Notes: generated by a model not told the origin, from the sequence alone. A stretch of 64,000 bases of DNA from VAXT01 sp963827725 (GCA_963827725.1 CAWHBM010000001.1:1736001-1800000), one strand, 5' to 3'. Counted from the first letter of the stretch, positions 1 to 7,718 are shown. Program-made: numbers and translations.

Positions 1-1442
1 GGAGAGCGGTAGGAGAGCGCTTCGGCCAGATGCTCTGCGGCGACTTCGGGCTTCGCGGCGAGCGCGGCGATCGTCTCGGCGACCCGGCGCGACCTGGCCC
101 GGCCGCGTCCTGAGAGCGGCAGGCGCTCGACCGCCCGGTCGAGCAGCTCGGTTGCCTCCTTCGACCACGGCGGCCGCCCGGACTCGATCCATTCCCGCGC
201 CGACTCGACGCGATCGCGTACCGGTGCCGATGCCTCGCTCGGTGCGGCGGCGAGCTCGACGGCGCGCGGACGCGGCATCGCGACGACGAGGTCGAACCGG
301 TCGAGCAGCGCCCGCGACAGCTTGTCCCGGAACGAGGCAATTCGCTGTGGCGAGCACTTGCACTCGGCCGCGGGATCTCCCCGAGCTCCGCAAGGACAAA
401 GGTTCATGGCGGCCACGAGCTGGAAGCGCGCCGGGAAGACAGCCCTGCCCTCGACGCGCGCGATGCTGACGACGCCGTCCTCGAGCGGCTGCCGGAGCGC
501 CTCGAGCGCCGAACGCTGGAACTCCGCGAACTCGTCGAGCACGAGCACTCCGCGGTGAGCGAGGCTGACCTCTCCCGGCCTCGGCCCCGAGGCGCCGCCT
601 CCGACGAGCGCCGCAACCGATGCGCTGTAGTGCGGCGAGCGAAGAGGCCGCGCGGTAACGAGCGGCTGGTCGGGGCTGAGCATCCCCGCCACCGAGTGGA
701 TCCGCGTCACCTCGAGCGCCTCGGCCGTCGAGAGAGGCGGGAGGATTCCAGGCAGCCGCCGGGCGAGCATCGTCTTCCCCGTGCCGGGCGGGCCGGCGAG
801 CAGGAGGTTGTGCCCTCCGGCTGCTGCGATCTCGAGGGCGCGGCGAGCCCGCTCCTGGCCGCGGACGTCGGCGAGGTCGGGCAGCGACTCGGCCGGCCGA
901 TGCCCATTCGTTTCGACATACGGCTCAGGCTCACCCTCACCACGGAGATAGGCCGCCGCCTCGGCGAGATGGTGCAGCGGGACGGGCTCGATGTCGGCAA
1001 GCGCGGCCTCGGGTGCGGAGCGCGCCGCGCACAGGATCCGGGACAGGCCGGCCTGACGCGCGGCCTCGGCGAGAGCCAGCATTCCTCCGACCGGCCGCAG
1101 CTCTCCGGTGAGAGCGAGCTCGCCGACGGCGGCGTGCTCGGCGAGGCGGTCGCGTGGAATCTGCCCTGACGCGGCGAGAATCGAAAGGGCGATCGGGAGG
1201 TCGAAGCCCGACCCTTCCTTACGGAGACCGGCCGGCGCGAGGTTGACGGTGATGCGCCGCAACGGCCACTCGAGCTCGGCCGAGGTGATGCCGCTGCGCA
1301 CTCGCTCCTTCGCCTCCTGACACGCCCGGTCGGCGAGGCCGACGATCGCGAATGCGGTCACGCCGTTCTGGAGGTGGGCTTCGACCTCGACCCGACGTGC
1401 GTCGAGCCCCACGAGAGCATGCGTGACCGTCCGTGCCAGCAC
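1..1442 (-). CDS. comM: Mg-chelatase-like AAA+ ATPase ComM/YifB (C-terminus cut by window edge)
   Basis: ComM is a hexameric AAA+ helicase that promotes branch migration when single-stranded donor DNA is integrated during natural transformation. About 480 residues are visible, close to the family's usual ~500; only the last few lie beyond base 1, just after the conserved EALSYR end. Visible parts are an N-terminal Lon-protease-like region (GLADRACQEAKERV, then NLAPAGLRKEGSGFDLPIAL), a Walker A motif GPPGTGKTML, a Walker B-like LVLDEFAEF, and the cysteine-rich AMNLCPCG patch. The GTG start at 1442 lies six bases after a TAGCCT -10 box, so the mRNA is probably leaderless. It is divergent from the secreted protein at 1471. 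The frame is open throughout the visible part. Confidence 0.93.
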   Translation of the reverse strand, partial: MLARTVTHALVGLDARRVEVEAHLQNGVTAFAIVGLADRACQEAKERVRSGITSAELEWPLRRITVNLAPAGLRKEGSGFDLPIALSILAASGQIPRDRLAEHAAVGELALTGELRPVGGMLALAEAARQAGLSRILCAARSAPEAALADIEPVPLHHLAEAAAYLRGEGEPEPYVETNGHRPAESLPDLADVRGQERARRALEIAAAGGHNLLLAGPPGTGKTMLARRLPGILPPLSTAEALEVTRIHSVAGMLSPDQPLVTARPLRSPHYSASVAALVGGGASGPRPGEVSLAHRGVLVLDEFAEFQRSALEALRQPLEDGVVSIARVEGRAVFPARFQLVAAMNLCPCGARGDPAAECKCSPQRIASFRDKLSRALLDRFDLVVAMPRPRAVELAAAPSEASAPVRDRVESAREWIESGRPPWSKEATELLDRAVERLPLSGRGRARSRRVAETIAALAAKPEVAAEHLAEALSYRS

Positions 1443-1470
1443 GTCCCCAGGCTAGGCTGACTGGACGCAC
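1443..1470. promoter_or_regulatory. Back-to-back promoter with overlapping -10 boxes
   Basis: TAGCCT on the minus strand (1454-1449) serves comM, and TAGGCT on the plus strand (1453-1458) serves the secreted protein. The two boxes share two bases in the short near-palindrome CCAGGCTAGGCTGACTGG. The comM start follows its box by six bases. Inference from sequence only. Confidence 0.5.
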
Positions 1471-2442
1471 ATGTCTGTCACAGAAAAAGGCCGAAAGGCA
1501 GCAGCTCTCAGCATCGCACTCGCGGCCGGATCGATTGCCGCCGCGGTCGCTGTCGCAGCCTCGACTCCAATTGCGGTCAAGACCACGCCGCGCAACGAGG
1601 TCGGGCCCTCCGCCGCCGGCGACTGGCTCTCGTGGTCGAGGAGCCGGGAGCGCGGGACGAGCCCCTTCGACCTCTGGGCCCAGCGCGGAACAGATGCCGC
1701 TTTCAAGGTGAATCCCAAGAACACCCAGGCCTACGGCGGCGGGATCGACGGGACGAGGCTCTTCTACCAGCTGATCCGTGGCCGCTTCGCGCATCTCTCC
1801 GACCTCAGGCTCTTCGACCTTCAGGCCAGGAAGCTCGCGAAGCTTCCTGCAGGCATCAACACGAAGAATTGGGAGTGCTGCGGGACGATCTCGGGCAACT
1901 GGATCCTCTTCAGCCGCGGGCGCGCGTACGGCACCGCGCGACAGCTCGTTCTCCTCCGCAACCTCGTCACCGGCGAGCAGCGCGTGCTCGACTCCTTGCG
2001 CAACAGAAACGGCCTCGTCAGCGCAGGCCAGATCAACGGCAACTTCGCCGTGTGGGGCCGGTGCAACCCGTATCCGCAATGCGTCGTCTATCGCTACGAC
2101 CTGTCGACGGCGACGGCCACGGCGCTGCCGACAGTTCCGGCGAAGGTGCCGTACAGCCCGTCGGTCAACCCGTACGGGACGGTCTACTACCTGCGCAGCA
2201 CGCAGGGCTGCGGCAAGTCGGTGGAGCTCGTCAAGCAGGGCCTCGTCGGACTCCCCGAGGTGGTGACCGCGCTGCCGCAAGGACGGGACGGAGAAGTCAC
2301 GTACGCGTACACGGTGCCGCCGGAGCCGCCGTCGGAGACCGTCACGACCCGGGTCTACTACGACACGGTCGTCTGCCGCAGCCAGAGGTGGAACATCTAC
2401 CGCGTCGACGACACCGAAAGGCTGCCGCCGCCGCTCCCATAG
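1471..2442 (+). CDS. Secreted TolB-like beta-propeller protein of unknown function
   Basis: A 323-residue protein with a basic N-terminus and an Ala/Val-rich hydrophobic segment (about residues 10-33), consistent with a Sec signal peptide or anchor. The rest has the irregular W/D/G pattern of TolB/PD40-type propellers: GDWLSWSR, then blades such as DGTRLFYQLI, SGNWILFSRG and NGNFAVWGR. Paired cysteines (around ECCG, and at GRCNPYPQC) suggest disulfides outside the membrane. No catalytic motif is visible. Its TAG stop overlaps the first base of the structured element at 2442-2605. Function unknown. Confidence 0.7.
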   Translation: MSVTEKGRKAAALSIALAAGSIAAAVAVAASTPIAVKTTPRNEVGPSAAGDWLSWSRSRERGTSPFDLWAQRGTDAAFKVNPKNTQAYGGGIDGTRLFYQLIRGRFAHLSDLRLFDLQARKLAKLPAGINTKNWECCGTISGNWILFSRGRAYGTARQLVLLRNLVTGEQRVLDSLRNRNGLVSAGQINGNFAVWGRCNPYPQCVVYRYDLSTATATALPTVPAKVPYSPSVNPYGTVYYLRSTQGCGKSVELVKQGLVGLPEVVTALPQGRDGEVTYAYTVPPEPPSETVTTRVYYDTVVCRSQRWNIYRVDDTERLPPPLP

Positions 2443-2605
2443 GAGGGTTCGGCGCAAAACAGTGCTGAGCCCCCGGGCCGCGCTGCTCGCCCCGAGGACG
2501 GGTCCTCAGTCGCACCCAGGCTGACTAGCCTGAGTGCTCCCTGCGTCCGCGCCCTCGGAACGACCATCGCACCCCGGGGACGAGCAGTTTCACGCCGAAC
2601 CCTCC
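2442..2605 (-). ncRNA. Structured repeat element, copy A (candidate novel RNA; sense strand minus)
   Basis: A 164-base element fills the gap between two convergent genes and touches both TAG stop codons. Read on the minus strand it matches copies B (12522-12683) and C (61033-61191). Outer helix P1 pairs 2605-2587 with 2460-2442, 19 bp including a TGAAAC/GTTTTG extension that differs entirely in sequence from B and C but still pairs. Inside are the shared core blocks GGACGCAGGGAG and GACTGAGGAC flanking an 11-bp hairpin, and the strings TGCTCGTC and GGCGAGCA that can pair across another helix. Wobble pairs are G-U only in this orientation. Expression is not shown by sequence. Confidence 0.75.
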
Positions 2606-3729
2606 TAAGAGCGGGCGACGATCACGTCCTCGAAGAACTCGCCGGCGCGGCGGCCGGTTCGCCGGTTCACGTGCCGCCGGTAGCGCGCCTCGACTGTGAG
2701 CCCGGCGCGCTCGAGGATCTCCGGGTAGAGGTCGCGGCGGTCGTTGATCACGATCACGACCGGCGCGCGGGGCCGTAGAGCGCCGCGCACGTTGGCGAAC
2801 GCGGCCGCGATACCGTCGACGTAGTCGCGGATCGCCTGCGCGCTCACTCCCCGCTCCGCCGCGCCGAGCTCGAGGTCGCGCTCGTCGCCGAGACCGAGCA
2901 GCTCGTAGGCGTAGCGGTGCTGCTCGTGGTAGTCGATCAGTCCCGGGTAGGGCGGCGAGGTGATGACCCCGTCGAACGGTCCGGGAAGCTCGAGGCTGCG
3001 GGCATCGCCGTGTAGCACACGAGCCTCATGTCCACGCGCGCGCACGCGCGAGAACTCGCGGATCCGCGCCAGGGTGTCGAGCGCGTAGCGGCGCAGGAAA
3101 TGCTCAGCACGCTCGACGGGGTGGCAGACCTTCTTGTGCTTGTGGCACCAGTACTCGCCGACCTGTGGCTCTCGGGGGAAATCGAGGTCGAAGTGCGTCG
3201 TCCTTCGCGCCGAGCGAGCCGCCCGGGCGAGCACGACGCGCAGCACGTCAGCGTGCTCGTACTCGTCGACGAAGGAGCGGTAGAAGACGAGCTCGGCCGC
3301 GGCGCGCGGCGCGAACCATTGACCGATGTACCCCGAAGGCCGCGGAGGCCGGTTCGCCTCAAAGGTCTTCAGGCGCCGCAGCGAGTCGCGCAGCTCGCGC
3401 TCGAGCGTGAAGAGGTTGTACTCCCCGGTCTTCACCTCCATGAGTAGGCAGTTGAAGGCGGCGACGTCGATGCCGACGGCATCGCGCCCGTCCTCGAGCG
3501 ATTGGACGAGAGTCGTTCCCGAGCCGGCGAACGGGTCGAGCACGGTCTTCGCGCGTGGAAGGTGGCGCGCAAGCAGAGCCTCGACGAGCTGCGGCACGTA
3601 CTTGCCCAGATAGGGGTGCAGGCGGTGCACGTGCTTGGTGCGCTCCCGTTCGGGCAGGTCGCGCTCCGACCACGAGAGGTCGGGGTCGACGTCGAGCTCG
3701 CGGTAGAGGGCGTCCTGCGTCGGTGCCAC
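2605..3729 (-). CDS. Orphan amino-methyltransferase (site-specific DNA methylase)
   Basis: A 374-residue S-adenosylmethionine-dependent DNA methylase of the N4-cytosine/N6-adenine superfamily. The SAM-binding motif LDPFAGSGTT is at residues 64-73 and the catalytic TSPPY at about 257-261. SPPY is the form usual in m4C enzymes, so N4-cytosine methylation is the better guess. The SAM motif precedes the catalytic motif, with about 185 residues between them that may recognise the target and include a Cys/His cluster (CHKHKKVCH). No restriction endonuclease is adjacent, so it is an orphan. The start is GTG at 3729. It sits between yraN and the end of the preceding convergent gene in an otherwise core cluster, suggesting insertion there. 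Confidence 0.88.
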   Translation of the reverse strand: MAPTQDALYRELDVDPDLSWSERDLPERERTKHVHRLHPYLGKYVPQLVEALLARHLPRAKTVLDPFAGSGTTLVQSLEDGRDAVGIDVAAFNCLLMEVKTGEYNLFTLERELRDSLRRLKTFEANRPPRPSGYIGQWFAPRAAAELVFYRSFVDEYEHADVLRVVLARAARSARRTTHFDLDFPREPQVGEYWCHKHKKVCHPVERAEHFLRRYALDTLARIREFSRVRARGHEARVLHGDARSLELPGPFDGVITSPPYPGLIDYHEQHRYAYELLGLGDERDLELGAAERGVSAQAIRDYVDGIAAAFANVRGALRPRAPVVIVINDRRDLYPEILERAGLTVEARYRRHVNRRTGRRAGEFFEDVIVARS

Positions 3730-3786
3730 AGGACCGACTTCGATGCCAGCGGGGCTAGTCCTGGTCCATCAGGCGACGGATCTGAT

Positions 3787-4086
3787 TCAGAAGGCGTTGG
3801 CAACACGCTCCAGCTTGCCTTCTCGCTCCGCGACGACGTCGAACCTGACTTCGCATCCGTTGAGCTCCGGGTGCGCGGCAAGCCACGTCTCGGCGGCGCG
3901 TGTGATGCGTCTCGCCTTCTCGGCCGTCACCATCTCGAGCGGGTCGCCGAAGCGGCCGTCACTCTTCGCCTTCACCTCGCAGAAGACGACGACCTGGCCG
4001 CGCCGGGCCACGAGATCGAGCTCGTAGCCGCCCGCCCACGCGTTCGCCGCCAGGATCCGATAGCCGCGCAGCCGGTAGTGCCACAA
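3787..4086 (-). CDS. yraN: YraN/UPF0102 family endonuclease-like protein
   Basis: A restriction-endonuclease-fold protein of unknown exact role, often encoded beside rnhB and comM as here. Visible family blocks are RLRGYRILAANAWAGGYELDLVARRG and the PD-(D/E)XK-like core: ELDLVAR, then VVFCEVKAKS, where Asp, Glu and Lys would bind metal. Normal members run about 115-120 residues. The reading frame is open upstream (STRAVGTLAERRA precedes the block), but no ATG or GTG lies between the rnhB stop and the conserved region. The TTG at 4086 is the only ordinary start and gives 99 residues. The true start is probably a few codons further upstream and non-standard. Partially overlapping or coupled to rnhB. 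Confidence 0.8.
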   Translation of the reverse strand: MWHYRLRGYRILAANAWAGGYELDLVARRGQVVVFCEVKAKSDGRFGDPLEMVTAEKARRITRAAETWLAAHPELNGCEVRFDVVAEREGKLERVANAF

Positions 4087-4123
4087 GGCGCGCCGCTCGG
4101 CGAGCGTTCCGACTGCGCGGGTG

Positions 4124-4816
4124 CTAGGCCGCGCTGAGCCGGGCTCTGGCTTCTTCTTCGCTGAGATAGCAGAGCGCCTGGAACGAGCGTCGATGGATCT
4201 CGCACGGGCCGCGCTCTCGCACGATCCGCGAGTGGCCCGGCGTGATGTACCCGACGTGGGACGAGAAGCCGTAGCCCGGAAAGAGTGAGTCCATGCGGAG
4301 CATCGTCCGGTCGCGGACGACCTTGGCGACGATCGACGCCGCTGCGATCGCCGCGCTCCGCTCGTCGCCGTCGACGACGGCCATGTGCTCCGGCGCGCTC
4401 GGCCCCAGGCGAAAGCCGTCGACGAGGCATGCCTCGGCCGGCGGGGCAAGCGCATGCAATGCCCGCCGCAGGCCCGCGAGGTTCGAGCGATGCAGGCCCT
4501 CTCGGTCGATCTCGCCCGACGAGATCATCTGCACCGAGATCTGCGTCGCGCAGCCGAGCACGGCGCGGAAGAGCTCCTCTCGCTGCTCCGGGCTCACCTG
4601 CTTGGAGTCGTTCAGAAAGGTGAGCGCCCGCACGCGATGGTCGCGGAGAAACTCGTAGTCCAGAAGAACTCCGGCGACTACGAGCGGACCGGCGAGCGAG
4701 CCGCGCCCAGCCTCGTCAGCGCCGGCGACGAAGCGAGAGCCGAGCTTTCGGTCGAACCTCAGCAGCCTCTGGGCCGTCTTCGCCGGCTGCCACCGGCTCT
4801 TCTGCTGCGGGCTCAT
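4124..4816 (-). CDS. rnhB: Ribonuclease HII
   Basis: RNase HII cuts RNA strands and single ribonucleotides embedded in DNA. The signature GADEAGRGSLAGPLVVAGV (about residues 32-50) carries the Asp-Glu of the active site. A further catalytic Asp is in AEACLVDGF and another in the ASIVAKVVRDR...MD block. Length is 230 residues, within the family range. The ATG at 4816 is the only in-frame ordinary start before the conserved block. It lies about 100 bases inside the 3' end of rplS in another frame, an unusually long overlap made possible by the repetitive tail of rplS. Confidence 0.93.
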   Translation of the reverse strand: MSPQQKSRWQPAKTAQRLLRFDRKLGSRFVAGADEAGRGSLAGPLVVAGVLLDYEFLRDHRVRALTFLNDSKQVSPEQREELFRAVLGCATQISVQMISSGEIDREGLHRSNLAGLRRALHALAPPAEACLVDGFRLGPSAPEHMAVVDGDERSAAIAAASIVAKVVRDRTMLRMDSLFPGYGFSSHVGYITPGHSRIVRERGPCEIHRRSFQALCYLSEEEARARLSAA

Positions 4817-5360
4817 CCCCGAGAGCTTCTTCGGCAACGGGCTCTTCGGCTGCAGGCTCTTCGGCTGCAGGCTCTTCGGCTGCAGGCTCAGCGGCTGCGG
4901 GCTCTTCGGCTGCAGGCTCGACGACGGGCTCGTCGACTCCCGGCTCCTCGACGACGGGCTCGTCGACCTCGTCTGCGACCTCGTCCGCGGCACGCGCCGA
5001 GGATACCGCTGGTCCCTGCTGTACCTCGCGCACGCGCGCCTTCTTCCCCACTCTCTCGCGCAAGTAGTAGAGCTTTGCGCGGTTGACGTCGCCGATCGCC
5101 TGCACGTCGATCTTCTCGATCTTGGGCGAGTGGACCGGGAACGTTCGCTCGACGCCGACACCGAAGGACTGCTTGCGGACGGTAAACGTCTCGCGCACGC
5201 CTGCGCCCTGGCGCTTGATGACGACCCCCTCGAAGGCCTGGATGCGCCTGCGCTGTCCTTCGATCACCTGGAAGTGAACACGCACGGTGTCGCCGGCCTT
5301 GAACTTCGGCAGGTCGGTTCGCAGCTGACGCTGCTCGAGTAGTTCAATCGGGTTCGTCAT
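4716..5360 (-). CDS. rplS: Ribosomal protein bL19 with long acidic Ala-Glu-Pro tail
   Basis: bL19 sits at the 30S-50S interface. Residues 1-115 are a normal bL19 (FKAGDTVRVHFQVIEGQRRRIQAFEGVVI, later SPKIEKIDV and AKLYYLRERVGKKARVRE). Standard bL19 ends at about 115 residues; here about 100 more follow, made of Glu/Val/Pro and then repeated EEPAA units, closing with a basic end (RPKARLSLRRRR). The tail is encoded by a 15-base tandem repeat and overlaps rnhB. Similar low-complexity ribosomal tails are known in high-GC actinobacteria, but their function is not established. Confidence 0.95.
   Translation of the reverse strand: MTNPIELLEQRQLRTDLPKFKAGDTVRVHFQVIEGQRRRIQAFEGVVIKRQGAGVRETFTVRKQSFGVGVERTFPVHSPKIEKIDVQAIGDVNRAKLYYLRERVGKKARVREVQQGPAVSSARAADEVADEVDEPVVEEPGVDEPVVEPAAEEPAAAEPAAEEPAAEEPAAEEPVAEEALGDEPAAEEPVAAGEDGPEAAEVRPKARLSLRRRR
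4838..4922. repeat. 15-bp tandem repeat in the rplS tail
   Basis: Units of GGCTCTTCGGCTGCA (plus strand) are repeated about five to six times with small changes, encoding the EEPAA-type repeats of the bL19 tail on the minus strand. Such arrays expand and contract by slippage. Confidence 0.75.
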
Positions 5361-5407
5361 GGCGAGAAGGCCCTGGGCAGGCCTTGCGGGATGCTAGCGG
5401 ATGGGAT

Positions 5408-5980
5408 CTATCTGAAGCCGATGCGTCTCGGTGGCCAGTAGACCGCAAATACAGGGCCGACCAGGTTCCCGCGTGGAACCGCACCCCAGCGACGCGAGTC
5501 GCACGAGGAGGAGCGGTTATCGCCGAGCATGATGTACGAGTCCTCGGGCACCGTCTTCTCGGGGATCGTGCCCCCGTCCCGGCGCGCCTCTTCGATGTAC
5601 GGCTCGTCCAGCCTCTTCCCGTTGATGTAGATGATGCCGTCCTGCTCACGCCAGCGTTCGCCCGGAAGGGCGATCAGCCGCTTCACGAACGTACCTCCCT
5701 CGCCGCCGCAGGCGAGCTCTGCCGCGAGCGGGGTCTTGAAGACGACGATCTCGCCGCGTTCCGGATCGCGGAAGTGGTAGCTGAGCCTGTTTGCAAGCAC
5801 CCGGTCGGAGAACTGCGCCATGCAGCCCGAGCCGGGCCGAGCGCAGTGCAAGGTCGGCTCCATCGACGAGGACGGGATCCGGTAGGGGTTGACGACGTAG
5901 GCCTTGATCGCGAGCACGATCGCGATCGCGCCGAGGATCGTCACCGCCCAGTCGATGGCGATACGCCACTGGCGCGGCAA
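5408..5980 (-). CDS. lepB: Type I signal peptidase
   Basis: Membrane serine protease that removes Sec/Tat signal peptides. One N-terminal transmembrane helix (AVTILGAIAIVLAIKAYVV), then the catalytic serine in IPSSSMEPTL, the catalytic lysine in FVKRLIALPGE, and the conserved box LGDNRSSSCDSRRWG. About 190 residues from the TTG at 5980. Ten more codons upstream (LRNPIDALTHG) are open back to a CTG at 6013 that overlaps the trmD stop; that CTG may be the true, coupled start. Part of the trmD-rplS gene cluster, the usual place for lepB in actinobacteria. Confidence 0.93.
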   Translation of the reverse strand: MPRQWRIAIDWAVTILGAIAIVLAIKAYVVNPYRIPSSSMEPTLHCARPGSGCMAQFSDRVLANRLSYHFRDPERGEIVVFKTPLAAELACGGEGGTFVKRLIALPGERWREQDGIIYINGKRLDEPYIEEARRDGGTIPEKTVPEDSYIMLGDNRSSSCDSRRWGAVPRGNLVGPVFAVYWPPRRIGFR

Positions 5981-6009
5981 GCCGTGCGTGAGGGCGTCGA
6001 TCGGGTTTC

Positions 6010-6669
6010 TCAGTGTGTTGTCCTCGCGCGGCTCTGCTCTCGGCGCCACTCGGCGATTCGCCCGTGGTCGCCCGAGAGAAGCACATCGGGCACGCTCCAG
6101 CCGCGGAACTCCGCCGGCCGGGTGTAGTGCGGGTACTCGAGCCCTCCCTCGAGCTCGGCGGAGAAGCTCTCCTCGAAACCGGATTCCTCGCTGCCGAGAG
6201 CGCCCGGAAGCCGGCGTGCGATTGCGTCCAGGAGCACCATCGCCGGCAGCTCGCCTCCCGAGAGCACGTAGGGGCCGATCGAGACCGCGTCCGTTGCGAG
6301 GTGCTCGACGATGCGCTCGTCGAAGCCCTCGAAGCGGGCCGAGAGAAGCGTCAGCTCCTTCTCGTCCGCGAGCTCTTCGACCAGCTGTTGATCCAGCTGG
6401 CGTCCCTGGGGCGTCAGTGCGACCACCCGGTGCTCGGGGAGGCCGCCGTAACGAGCGTCGAGCGCGGCGGCAGCGACGTCGACCCGCAGGACCATCCCCG
6501 CACCGCCGCCGTAGGGGTCGTCGTCGACCTGGCCGGCCTTGAGCGGCGTCGTGTCGCGGTAGTTGAGCAGGCGGAGCTCGAGCTCCGTGCCGAGCACCGA
6601 TGCAAGCGGACGCTGCTCGGTGAGCCAGGCAAACGCATGTGGGATAAGCGTGAAGACATCGATGCGCAG
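6010..6669 (-). CDS. trmD: tRNA (guanine-N1)-methyltransferase, CTG start
   Basis: TrmD makes m1G37 in tRNAs reading CNN codons, preventing frameshifting. It has the SPOUT trefoil-knot region with YVLSGGELPAM and the DDDPYGGGAGMVL loop. The conserved N-terminus RIDVFTLIPHAF is encoded immediately after a CTG at 6669, exactly where the family has its initiator Met (M-R-I-D-V). No ATG, GTG or TTG lies between this and the rimM stop 11 bases upstream. The first ordinary start (GTG at 6597) would delete the first 24 residues. I therefore place the start at CTG. Length 219 residues, normal. Confidence 0.92.
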   Translation of the reverse strand: MRIDVFTLIPHAFAWLTEQRPLASVLGTELELRLLNYRDTTPLKAGQVDDDPYGGGAGMVLRVDVAAAALDARYGGLPEHRVVALTPQGRQLDQQLVEELADEKELTLLSARFEGFDERIVEHLATDAVSIGPYVLSGGELPAMVLLDAIARRLPGALGSEESGFEESFSAELEGGLEYPHYTRPAEFRGWSVPDVLLSGDHGRIAEWRREQSRARTTH

Positions 6670-6680
6670 AGCGACTGAGG

Positions 6681-7145
6681 TTAGCTATCGGGCACGAAGC
6701 CGGACTGCACAATGATTCGACCCGCCGCGAGATCAACCTTCTGTACGCACGCGTCGACGAGCGGCAGCGCCAGGCCTGTGTCGAGCTCGAGGACGTCGTT
6801 TGCGGGGTTGGTCGTGATCTCGACGACGCGCCCAAGCGGTGCGCCTCCCTCCTCCTCCACCTCGAGGCCGACGAGCTGGAAGGCGTAGTACGAGCCTTCG
6901 TCGGGGCTCGGGAGACTGGAGAGCTCGACCTCGATCTGGGCGCCGCGCTCGACCTCGCGATCGAGCCGGATCACCGGCCTCCCGCCGGCGCGCTTCGACT
7001 CGACTACCTCCGCGGGCTTCCCGCCGACGAGGAGCGTCGTGCCAACCGCGTAGCGCTCCGGGTCCTCGCTCCCGCGCTCGACGAAGAACGCCCCCTTGAT
7101 GCCGTGCGGCTTTCCGACGCGCCCCACGGTGACCAGTTCGGACAC
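6681..7145 (-). CDS. rimM: 16S rRNA processing protein RimM
   Basis: RimM binds ribosomal protein uS19 and assists 30S head assembly. The N-terminal RimM fold (VTVGRVGKPHGIKGAFFVE) is followed by the PRC-barrel with YYAFQLVGLEV and the conserved NPANDVLEL. Length 154 residues. GTG start at 7145 with a purine-rich Shine-Dalgarno run (AAGGGGGG) upstream. Its TAA lies 11 bases before the trmD CTG. Confidence 0.95.
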   Translation of the reverse strand: MSELVTVGRVGKPHGIKGAFFVERGSEDPERYAVGTTLLVGGKPAEVVESKRAGGRPVIRLDREVERGAQIEVELSSLPSPDEGSYYAFQLVGLEVEEEGGAPLGRVVEITTNPANDVLELDTGLALPLVDACVQKVDLAAGRIIVQSGFVPDS

Positions 7146-7248
7146 GTCCGCCCCCCTTCAGCCCCCGGGGACCCCCGGTGTACTTCCCCCGCGATCGAGC
7201 CTAACTGCGCGCGGCGCGCGCATGGGTGTCGCCTTCGTGCCGGAACCG

Positions 7249-7479
7249 TCACTCCAGGATCTCGAGCACGACGCGGTGGTGCGACCGCGCGCCGCTCGCT
7301 CGCACGATCGCGCGCAGTGCCCGGGCGATGCGGCCCTGCCGGCCGATCACCTTGCCCACGTCGTCCTTGGCCACACGCAGCTGGAGGACCGTCGTGCCCT
7401 CGCGTTGCACCTCCTCGACCTCGACTGCGTCTGGGTCGTCCACGAGATGCCGCGCCAGGTGCGCGAGGAGCTCAGCCAC
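7249..7479 (-). CDS. khpA: KH-domain RNA-binding protein KhpA
   Basis: A 76-residue single type II KH domain with the GxxG loop in KVIGRQGRIARALRAIVRA. KhpA binds RNA and is usually encoded between rpsP and rimM, as here. Its start overlaps the rpsP stop by eight bases, which suggests coupled translation. Confidence 0.93.
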   Translation of the reverse strand: MAELLAHLARHLVDDPDAVEVEEVQREGTTVLQLRVAKDDVGKVIGRQGRIARALRAIVRASGARSHHRVVLEILE

Positions 7480-7717
7480 TGACGTTCGCCTTCTTCAGCA
7501 GGCGCATGACCGTGTTGGACGGTGTAGCGCCCTTCGCGATCCACTCCTTCACCTTCTCCTCGTCGAACTCGATCAGCGAGGGGTCGGTCTGGGGGTTGTA
7601 GCGCCCCACGATCTCGATGAACTTGCCGTCACGCGGCGAGCGCGAGTCGGCGACCACGACCCGGTAGATCGGATTCTTCTTCGACCCGACTCGGGTCAAA
7701 CGCATGCGAACTGCCAT
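7472..7717 (-). CDS. rpsP: Ribosomal protein bS16
   Basis: An 81-residue, full-length bS16 with the diagnostic start MAVRMRLTRVGSKKNPIYRV, then FIEIVGRYNPQ and a C-terminal WIAKGATPSNTV. First gene of the rpsP-khpA-rimM-trmD set and one base from ffh, so probably cotranscribed with it. Confidence 0.97.
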   Translation of the reverse strand: MAVRMRLTRVGSKKNPIYRVVVADSRSPRDGKFIEIVGRYNPQTDPSLIEFDEEKVKEWIAKGATPSNTVMRLLKKANVSG

Positions 7718-7718
7718 C

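Noticed and set aside
1219..2457. Long minus-strand frame opposite the secreted protein at 1471
   Set aside because: Composition is Arg-rich shadow; the plus-strand frame has a signal peptide and its own promoter.
2442..2605. Ordinary bidirectional terminator
   Set aside because: No T-runs, far too long, and complex conserved interior shared with copies that are not between convergent genes.
4087..4455. ATG at 4455 as the start of yraN
   Set aside because: Would place about 120 extra residues inside rnhB with no family similarity.
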